A model generated the notes under the pieces. It was not told where the DNA came from. It saw nothing but the letters and a program-made list of their open reading frames with translations, and made no database searches. Of a stretch of 10,819 nucleotides of DNA, positions 5,845 to 10,819 are shown in pieces. Location of the stretch: the NCBI GenBank assembly GCA_030598885.1, contig JAUVOZ010000055.1, positions 1-10,819 on the forward strand, in the 5' to 3' direction. Every line of letters starts with the position of its first letter. The first letter of the stretch is position 1. Origin of the DNA: Anaerolineae bacterium. GTDB lineage: Bacteria > Chloroflexota > Anaerolineae > Anaerolineales > E44-bin32. Made by a program: the position numbers and the translations under genes.

Positions 5845-6867
5845 TTATGACGCCTGCTTCTCCATCTCAACAGAATACTTGCCGTCGCGCGCAGCGCCGT
5901 TGCACTTGGCCCGGTGAAAGAGGGCATTCTGAGCTGCAGGTACGTTGGATGCCTCCCCTTTCCATGCATTAATCGCCGGCTGCTGAAGTGCTCTTCCATA
6001 GGAGAAGCTGAGTCCCCAAGGATGGTCACCCATGGCGTTCATAGCATTGAGACGTTCGGTTGCCTCTATTGGGCCTTGCCCACCTGAAAGGAAGACGATG
6101 CCGGGCATATCCGGGGGCACTGTGCGACGTAGGGAGCGTACTGTAGCCTCAGCTATTTCATCGACGCTCGCTTGCTTATCACACTTTTTACCAGGAAGAA
6201 CCATATTGGTCTTCAGCAAGAGACCCTCAAGCATAACCCGATGTTGATGAAGTGCGGAAAATAAACTAACCCATGTTGATTCGGAAACCTTTGCACAGCG
6301 TCCGATATCATGGTCCCCATCCATCAGCACCTCTGGCTCAACAATTGGTACTATTCCAGCTTCCTGGCATAGGGCGGCATAGCGCGCCATAGCGAAAGTG
6401 TTGGCATTGATACAAACACTACTTGGGATCTCCTCCCCGATTATGATCACTGCTCGCCATTTAGCGAAACGGGCGCCCAGCTCTCGGTATTCTCCAAGGC
6501 GTTCGCGCAATCCATCAAGCCCCTCGGTGATCCTTTCACCTGGGAAGCCGGCCATAGGCTTGGCTCCTTTATCGACCTTGATCCCTGGTATGATCCCCTT
6601 CTTAGATAATATTTCCGCGAAAGGCGTCCCATCTACGGCCGCTTGACGAATTGTCTCATCGAAAAGGATCACACCGCTGATGTGTTGCTCAAGATCTGGT
6701 GTGGTGAACAGCATTTCACGATAGGCCTGGCGGGTCTCCTCCGTCGAGACGACATCGATCCGATCGAAACGCTTTTGGATCGTTCCAAAGCTCTCGTCCG
6801 CGGCGAGGATACCTTTACCTGCTAGGACGAGGTTTTTAGCGACATCTGATAGTTCTGGTGTGGGCAT
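5845..6867 (-). CDS. Class I fructose-bisphosphate aldolase
   Basis: Schiff-base aldolase that cleaves or forms fructose 1,6-bisphosphate without a metal ion, in central carbon metabolism. The 340 residues align by eye with the vertebrate/cyanobacterial class I family along the whole length: GILAADES (Asp24), GIKVDKG (Lys97), FAKWR (Lys136, Arg138), IVEPEVL (Glu177, Glu179), LLLKTNMV with Schiff-base Lys219, FLSGGQ (259-264) and SFSYGRALQ (Arg292). The ATG at 6867 has a strong AGGAGGA site (6877-6883) with a 9-base spacer. The C-terminal tail lacks the terminal Tyr of animal enzymes (it ends EKQAS; Tyr331 is the nearest). It sits between the feo operon and the MerR gene, with its own promoter. 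Confidence 0.96.
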   Translation of the reverse strand: MPTPELSDVAKNLVLAGKGILAADESFGTIQKRFDRIDVVSTEETRQAYREMLFTTPDLEQHISGVILFDETIRQAAVDGTPFAEILSKKGIIPGIKVDKGAKPMAGFPGERITEGLDGLRERLGEYRELGARFAKWRAVIIIGEEIPSSVCINANTFAMARYAALCQEAGIVPIVEPEVLMDGDHDIGRCAKVSESTWVSLFSALHQHRVMLEGLLLKTNMVLPGKKCDKQASVDEIAEATVRSLRRTVPPDMPGIVFLSGGQGPIEATERLNAMNAMGDHPWGLSFSYGRALQQPAINAWKGEASNVPAAQNALFHRAKCNGAARDGKYSVEMEKQAS

Positions 6868-6891
6868 GATTTTGCATCCTCCTATGCTCCA

Positions 6892-6919
6892 ATTGTAAAC
6901 CTATGTACAGGGATGTCCA
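6892..6919 (-). promoter_or_regulatory. Predicted sigma70-type promoter of the class I aldolase gene
   Basis: On the minus strand, -35 TGGACA (6919-6914, five of six consensus bases) and -10 TACAAT (6897-6892, five of six) are 16 bp apart. The start point would be near 6885, just before the ribosome site at 6883-6877, giving a short leader. Confidence 0.65.
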
Positions 6920-6924
6920 TCCCT
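6909..6924. promoter_or_regulatory. Perfect inverted repeat over the -35 box (putative operator)
   Basis: AGGGATG-N2-CATCCCT, 7-bp arms with a 2-base centre, fully covers the predicted -35 hexamer of the aldolase promoter. That is a typical position for a repressor operator. No T-run follows on either strand, so a terminator role is unlikely. The regulator is unknown. Confidence 0.6.
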
Positions 6925-6984
6925 ACCATTTCTTCGGTTAGCAGCTTATATCTGGAATTATGCCTAACGCGCCTTCACGATTGT

Positions 6985-7245
6985 TTAAACTACTTTCGTG
7001 TCAACCGCAGGAACACGCGAGGCAAGGTTGAAACTACGACGTCCGGATGAAATCAAGATGCACATAGAGCTTGCAGGACATAGGTCACAGGTCTCAGCAC
7101 CGATCTCGATTAATTTTCCAAGCTTAACTAGTGTCTCGAGCATGCCCTCAACCACTGATGGCTCTCGGTTGAGTTTCTGAGCTACTTCTTCCACGCACAT
7201 AATCCCTGGATCCTGTTCATAAATGGCTAAGATTCTGCTTAACAT
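6985..7245 (-). CDS. feoC: FeoC-like winged-helix protein with Cys cluster
   Basis: Small partner of the FeoB Fe(II) transporter; in the known family it is a winged-helix protein with a cysteine loop, proposed to sense iron or oxygen or to stabilise FeoB. The 86 residues start MLSRILAIYE, carry a winged-helix core (VEEVAQKLNREPSVVEGML, LVKLGKLIEI, about 18-48) and then C53-x2-C56-x5-C62, which could bind an iron-sulfur cluster. The spacing differs from enterobacterial FeoC. I chose the ATG at 7245 because it matches the family start and has GAGGGA immediately upstream, though with a very short spacer. A GTG at 7311 overlaps the FeoB stop by 4 bases and would give 108 residues. Position after feoB supports the call. 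Confidence 0.8.
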   Translation of the reverse strand: MLSRILAIYEQDPGIMCVEEVAQKLNREPSVVEGMLETLVKLGKLIEIGAETCDLCPASSMCILISSGRRSFNLASRVPAVDTKVV

Positions 7246-7307
7246 TATCCCTCTACTAACCCACAAACCGGTATGTTTACTTACGATCTCTAATGCTTGG
7301 GTTGCAT

Positions 7308-9014
7308 TCACGTAAAGCCGAGCAGCAAACCACCCTGGTAAACCAGGACCGCTAACAACCAAGCCGTTACTGTCTGGTAGACGGCCGAGAACACAGCCCA
7401 CTTCCAACCGAATTCCCCTCTGATCGTTCCCAGAGTTGCAACGCATGGTACGTATAGCAACACAAAGACAAGGAAGGCCAGCGCTTGCAACGGCGTGAAT
7501 ACATCCTGCAGCGCTCCGCTTAACGCAGTATGCTCGGTCTCTTCCTCCATCCCAAAGATCGTCAGACCAGGTGTCAACGTTTCAACCAGTTCTTTACCGG
7601 CATCAACTGTCGCAGCAAGAAACCCGCTACCAATATACGCCAAATCTTCTCCAAAGGTGATCTGCTCGGGAATATCGTTATCCTGCTCCTCGCCGATGTA
7701 AATCTGCGACATGGTTGATACTACAACCTCTTTGGCGATTAAGCCCGTGATCAACGAGCCAGTAGCCTCCCAGGTTCCTAATCCGGCTGGTTCTAGGACT
7801 GGCGCAATCACATTGCTAATCCGCCCGAACCAACTTTGGTCTAACTTGTTTACTCCCAGTGGCATATTCAGTAACATCCAAATCACGATTGAAGCGGCCA
7901 AGATAATAGTTCCCGCGTGACGGATGAAGATCCCGATGCGCTGCGAGACGTGAAACCACAGGCTCTTCATGGTCGGCAGGTTGTAGGGTGGCAACTCAAT
8001 AACAAAGACCGAGATGTCCTTCGTCTTGAAGATCGTGCGTGAAAAAAGCAGTCCAGCGACAGCAGCTACTGCTACACCCAAGCTGTACAAACCCCAGATC
8101 ACTAGGTTAGCATTGCGGCCGAAGAATGCCAGCCCAAAAACCACATAAACAGGCAGGCGTGCCGAACATGACATCAGCGGCACCAAAAGTCCGGTAATAA
8201 TTCGGTTGCGATGGCTTTCCAACGTTCTTGTGGCATAGATTGCCGGTACCGCACATCCGAAACCAAGGATCATAGGCACGAAGCTCTTACCACGCAGACC
8301 CAAGAAACGCATAAAGCGATCCATCACCACCGCCACTCGGGCCATATAGCCGCTGTCTTCCAGCAATGCGATGAATAAGAATAACCCCGCAAGCCCAGGG
8401 ACGAATATCAGCACCCCGCCGACACCGGGGATCACACCGTCGAGTATCAATCCCCTTAACCACAGTGGGGCTCCGACTGAAATCAGGAGAGTTGCAAACC
8501 AATTAGTTACCGGTCCTCCAACCACATTGTCAATCCAATCGAGATACGGACCTGAGATGTTGACCACCAGGTTGAATACAAGGTACATGACTGCCAAGAA
8601 AAAGGGTACCCCCAGCCAGGGGTGAGTCACCACGCGATCGATTCGTTCTGAGAGCGTCACTTGCGGATCGCGGGGCTTCTGCAACGCCACACCAACAACC
8701 TGGCTAATAAATGTGTATCGTCGATCGGCGATCTCCAGCCTAATAATGTAACCTGTTGCTGAAGACCTCAAACGATCGGCACCAGCCTCAGCGATTTTAA
8801 TAACATCTGTTCCACCTTTGAATTCCTTCACTCGATCTACAACATCTTGCTCACCTTCAAGCAATTTGATTGCCAACCAACGGGGGTCAAAGGCTTTGCT
8901 GATCTCCGACCATCTGGCAATAACCCCCTGAATCTGGTCGATCTCAGCTTCGATTTCGACACCATAGTCGATTTGGAAGGAGCATTGATGGGATGTTGCC
9001 GGCATGGCTTTCAC
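7308..9014 (-). CDS. feoB: FeoB helical and membrane part (split FeoB, C-terminal protein)
   Basis: Channel part of the bacterial Fe(II) importer. The 568 residues begin with the helical linker that in ordinary FeoB follows the GTPase domain (IDYGVEIEAEI, DPRWLAIKLLEGEQDVV at about 16-59). The membrane domain follows from about 132 to the end. It keeps the FeoB signatures GFGCAVPA (Cys254), PLMSCSARLPVY (Cys283), GLIAKEVVVSTM (424-435) and YVPCVATLG (Cys524). No GTPase motifs are present; they are on the upstream gene. The GTG at 9014 overlaps the TGA of the GTPase gene (GTGA), which suggests translational coupling; an ATG at 9005 is the alternative. Ordinary one-piece FeoB is about 650-770 residues, and the two pieces together (746) match that. 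Confidence 0.95.
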   Translation of the reverse strand: MKAMPATSHQCSFQIDYGVEIEAEIDQIQGVIARWSEISKAFDPRWLAIKLLEGEQDVVDRVKEFKGGTDVIKIAEAGADRLRSSATGYIIRLEIADRRYTFISQVVGVALQKPRDPQVTLSERIDRVVTHPWLGVPFFLAVMYLVFNLVVNISGPYLDWIDNVVGGPVTNWFATLLISVGAPLWLRGLILDGVIPGVGGVLIFVPGLAGLFLFIALLEDSGYMARVAVVMDRFMRFLGLRGKSFVPMILGFGCAVPAIYATRTLESHRNRIITGLLVPLMSCSARLPVYVVFGLAFFGRNANLVIWGLYSLGVAVAAVAGLLFSRTIFKTKDISVFVIELPPYNLPTMKSLWFHVSQRIGIFIRHAGTIILAASIVIWMLLNMPLGVNKLDQSWFGRISNVIAPVLEPAGLGTWEATGSLITGLIAKEVVVSTMSQIYIGEEQDNDIPEQITFGEDLAYIGSGFLAATVDAGKELVETLTPGLTIFGMEEETEHTALSGALQDVFTPLQALAFLVFVLLYVPCVATLGTIRGEFGWKWAVFSAVYQTVTAWLLAVLVYQGGLLLGFT

Positions 9015-9547
9015 TTAGACATCAATCCTGCATCAGTCCTTTGGGCAAATCCCACGATGGTCTCTTTTAACTCATGGATGCCCTCACCACGAGTAGCAAC
9101 TACCCTAACCACCGGGGTGTCACCAAGTAGAGCGGAGAGCTTCTCATAATCGATCTTGAAGCCCAGTTTCTCAGCCCGATCGCTCATGTTCAAGGCCAGT
9201 ATTGGTCTGGTTTGCAACTCAAGGATTTGCACCACTAGGTATAGGTTACGCTCTAGGTTAGAAGCATCAACCACCACAACAACCACATCAGGTTTATTAT
9301 TGAGAATGAAATCCCGGGCAATAACCTCTTCAATGGAAAAAGCGGATAGGCTATAGGTTCCGGGCAGATCGATCACTTCTATTTGAAAGCCGTTGTACTG
9401 AAATTGGCCATGTTTACGCTCCACCGTCTTGCCAGGCCAATTACCGACGTGCTGGTGAGAGCCGGTAAGCGCGTTGAATACTGTGGTTTTACCAGCATTG
9501 GGGTTTCCCGCTAAGGCGACAGTTAAGTTTGTCGTCGATGATTTCAT
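9011..9547 (-). CDS. feoB: FeoB GTPase domain as a separate protein (split FeoB, N-terminal protein)
   Basis: Cytoplasmic G-protein domain that gates FeoB iron transport. All G motifs are visible in 178 residues: G1 GNPNAGKT (14-21), G2 around Thr41 in PGKTVE, G3 DLPG (60-63), G4 NMSD (120-123), and a G5-like VVATRGEGI (149-157). The NWPGKTVE stretch is diagnostic for FeoB among small GTPases. The protein stops right after the G domain, before the GDI-like helices, which are carried by the next gene. Start ATG at 9547 with GAGG about 5 bases upstream. No frameshift signature is seen: the stop is a clean TGA and the next frame starts within it. It lies 57 bp after feoA. Confidence 0.95.
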   Translation of the reverse strand: MKSSTTNLTVALAGNPNAGKTTVFNALTGSHQHVGNWPGKTVERKHGQFQYNGFQIEVIDLPGTYSLSAFSIEEVIARDFILNNKPDVVVVVVDASNLERNLYLVVQILELQTRPILALNMSDRAEKLGFKIDYEKLSALLGDTPVVRVVATRGEGIHELKETIVGFAQRTDAGLMSK

Positions 9548-9604
9548 TCGACCTCGTCCAACGTCTGGGTGTATGGTGCTGTTGATGAACCTATACGGCG
9601 CTAC

Positions 9605-10063
9605 TCACTCTTTAAATAGATCATCCCACAGGTCTCGAAGTAGACTGGGGAACCGTCTACGTTTACGGCCATCCATCACACGCCGTCGTCCTCTACCTCG
9701 AGTACTGGGTGACGTTGTTTGAAATTCCTCGTCTTGAAGGTGAATGCGGTTTCGACCACGCCCACGACGTCTACCGCGAAATCTGCGAAACCGCCGACCA
9801 TGTGATACTCGACGATGGGGTCTGCCCACGAAGCGAACGTGAAGTTGATCCGCTGTAGCACGATCAATCGCCAGACGGCTGCCCCGTACTCGGATGAGCA
9901 TAGGCTGCCCTGGGGCTGACTGCAGCACGGTGATCCTTATTCTTGGAGTCAGACCTAGCTCAGCGAGCCGCTGCGCTGACCGCGTATTGGGTAGTATGCC
10001 CACCAGCTCAACTGTTTGTCCCGCCATGATTTCACTGAGGGTAATTGTAGGCGGTGCATTCAC
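9605..10063 (-). CDS. feoA: FeoA-domain protein with arginine-rich C-terminal tail
   Basis: FeoA is a small SH3-like protein needed for FeoB-dependent Fe(II) uptake. Residues 6-77 of this 152-residue protein are a clear FeoA core: ITLSEIMAGQTVELVGIL, AQRLAELGLTP, and MLIRVRGSRLAIDRATADQLHV. Usual FeoA proteins end there (75-85 residues). Here about 75 more residues follow: 23 Arg lie between 81 and 137, mixed with Gly in an RG/RGG style, then an amphipathic end (FPSLLRDLWDDLF). The tail uses six Arg codon types and has no stop, so it looks genuinely translated. The frame is open back to a TTG at 10096, but I prefer GTG at 10063, which has GGAG 8 bases upstream and gives the usual N-terminus. 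It follows the DtxR-type gene by 35 bp. Confidence 0.85.
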   Translation of the reverse strand: MNAPPTITLSEIMAGQTVELVGILPNTRSAQRLAELGLTPRIRITVLQSAPGQPMLIRVRGSRLAIDRATADQLHVRFVGRPHRRVSHGRRFRRFRGRRRGRGRNRIHLQDEEFQTTSPSTRGRGRRRVMDGRKRRRFPSLLRDLWDDLFKE

Positions 10064-10071
10064 GTCGGCAT

Positions 10072-10075
10072 CTCC
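10072..10075 (-). promoter_or_regulatory. Ribosome site deciding the feoA start
   Basis: GGAG on the minus strand, 8 bases before the GTG at 10063. The competing TTG at 10096, only 2 bp past the preceding stop codon, has no purine-rich site in front of it. Confidence 0.6.
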
Positions 10076-10098
10076 ATCAACTTTCGATTCCTCCAAGT

Positions 10099-10773
10099 TT
10101 ATTCGTTCGGTCGGATAATGATGTGAGCGGCCACCTCACGACCCAGAACATGCATCTCATCATCGACGAGTATCGACTGAGGGCCATCGAATGGGGCGAT
10201 CTCCTTGACCTCGATTTCCTTCCCCGGTTCTATCCCTTTCGAGGAGAGGTGCCTGATAAGTACCGCGCTCACTGGATGAATTCGTATAATGACTCCTCCC
10301 TCTCCTGGTGCGAGGTCGACCAAGGGTATACCTTCAGGAGAGGGCATCTCCCCCGAGGTGGAAGGGATTGGGTTTCCATGAGGGCAAGTCGTCGGCTGAT
10401 CGAGGTATTCGGCCAACGCTTCGGTAACTACTGCATCAGTCGCGTGCTCAAGTCGGCAAGCCAGGTCGTGAACGTGATCCCAAGAAATTGCTAGATTATC
10501 GGTTAAAAAACACTCCCACAGCCGTTGCCGTCGGATGATGTTATTAGCTCGCTGGCAACCCTCTTCTGTTAAACGCACCCCCTTATAGGGTGTATGTTCT
10601 AGCAGACGCCGGTCCTCCATCCGATGGATCATCTCACTGGCAGAAACTGTGCAGATACCTAATCTCTCAGCCACCCACGTGACAGGTACTGGGTCCTGCT
10701 CAGAAGCCAGTTCGGCGATCGTTTTCAGGTACATCTCCTCACTTTCACCGAAATCGTGCAGTTGCTTCATCAT
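10099..10773 (-). CDS. DtxR/IdeR-family iron-dependent regulator
   Basis: Metal-activated repressor that probably controls this feo operon. The 224 residues contain the N-terminal winged helix (about 10-70: SEEMYLKTIAEL, VAERLGICTVSASEMIHRME, GVRLTEEG), the dimerisation and metal domain (about 75-150, ending CPHGNPIP), and a C-terminal SH3/FeoA-like domain (about 150-222). Primary metal ligands of DtxR are conserved as Met14, Cys106, Glu109 and His110 (CRLEH). Cys rather than Glu at 106 points to iron, not manganese. In the ancillary site Glu87 and His102 are kept, but the first His (RRHRL in the family) is Gln83. Two ATG codons in tandem (10773, 10770) follow GGAG; the second has the better 7-base spacing. 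It is first in the operon, 35 bp before feoA. Confidence 0.92.
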   Translation of the reverse strand: MMKQLHDFGESEEMYLKTIAELASEQDPVPVTWVAERLGICTVSASEMIHRMEDRRLLEHTPYKGVRLTEEGCQRANNIIRRQRLWECFLTDNLAISWDHVHDLACRLEHATDAVVTEALAEYLDQPTTCPHGNPIPSTSGEMPSPEGIPLVDLAPGEGGVIIRIHPVSAVLIRHLSSKGIEPGKEIEVKEIAPFDGPQSILVDDEMHVLGREVAAHIIIRPNE

Positions 10774-10783
10774 CCAGCTCCAT

Positions 10784-10802
10784 GTGTAAATGCAAAATTC
10801 AC
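10784..10802. promoter_or_regulatory. Weak 19-bp dyad upstream of the DtxR-type gene
   Basis: The outer bases form GTGnA...TnCAC, in the length class of DtxR-family operators (19 bp) and 10 bp before the start codon, but only about half of the pair positions are symmetric. A possible autoregulatory site; the window edge prevents finding the promoter. Confidence 0.25.
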
Positions 10803-10819
10803 AGAGACTTGAAATCGGG

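Noticed and set aside
5757..6029. Upstream extension of the MerR gene frame to 6029
   Set aside because: It would overlap the end of the class I aldolase gene by 185 bp, has no MerR homology, and the ATG at 5756 has a good ribosome site.
6909..6924. Palindrome as terminator of the feo operon
   Set aside because: No T-run follows on the minus strand, and it overlaps a promoter -35 box, so an operator fits better.
9676..9867. Alternative minus-strand frame within the feoA tail, suggesting a frameshift
   Set aside because: The alternative frame shows no FeoA or other known motif, and FeoA cores normally end before this point, so no missing homology needs to be restored.
10054..10494. 146-codon plus-strand frame opposite the DtxR-type gene
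   Set aside because: It is antisense to a well-supported regulator gene and resembles no known family.

Overview
The window reads as a bacterial chromosome segment of moderate GC in which every convincing gene lies on the minus strand. The lineage cannot be proven from sequence alone. A vertebrate-type class I aldolase, a feoB split into two genes, an iron regulator of DtxR type heading the feo genes, and intergenic repeats built on a CTGAGCGAAG / CGAAGGG core together suggest Chloroflexota (Anaerolineae-like) or another deep-branching environmental lineage. I hold that weakly.

In transcription order (right to left) the layout is as follows. (1) An iron-uptake operon: a DtxR/IdeR-type regulator (10773-10099), a FeoA with an unusual arginine-rich tail (10063-9605), the FeoB GTPase domain as its own protein (9547-9011), the FeoB helical plus membrane part (9014-7308, overlapping the GTPase gene by 4 bases), and a FeoC-like winged-helix protein with a Cys cluster (7245-6985). 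(2) A class I fructose-bisphosphate aldolase (6867-5845) with a good promoter whose -35 box sits inside a perfect inverted repeat, followed 88 bp later by a MerR-family regulator with a long C-terminal extension (5756-4968). (3) About 960 bp without a gene (4010-4967), filled by a mosaic of degenerate direct repeats and ending in a classical MerR-type operator. (4) A Zn/Cd/Pb-type P1B ATPase (4009-1952) expressed from that operator and closed by a Rho-independent terminator. (5) A dual-specificity phosphatase and an exonuclease III, 7 bp apart (1887-510), and the first 125 codons of a class II fructose-bisphosphate aldolase (376 to the left edge).

Functionally the segment is rich in metal handling: regulated Fe(II) import, and export of Zn/Cd-type ions under probable MerR control. 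It also holds both a metal-independent (class I) and a zinc-dependent (class II) aldolase. A plausible reading, which is inference, is that the MerR protein drives the ATPase through the 20-bp-spacer promoter at 4040-4071, and that the aldolase pair gives a metal-independent backup for glycolysis or gluconeogenesis. No phage, transposase, CRISPR, tRNA or rRNA was seen.
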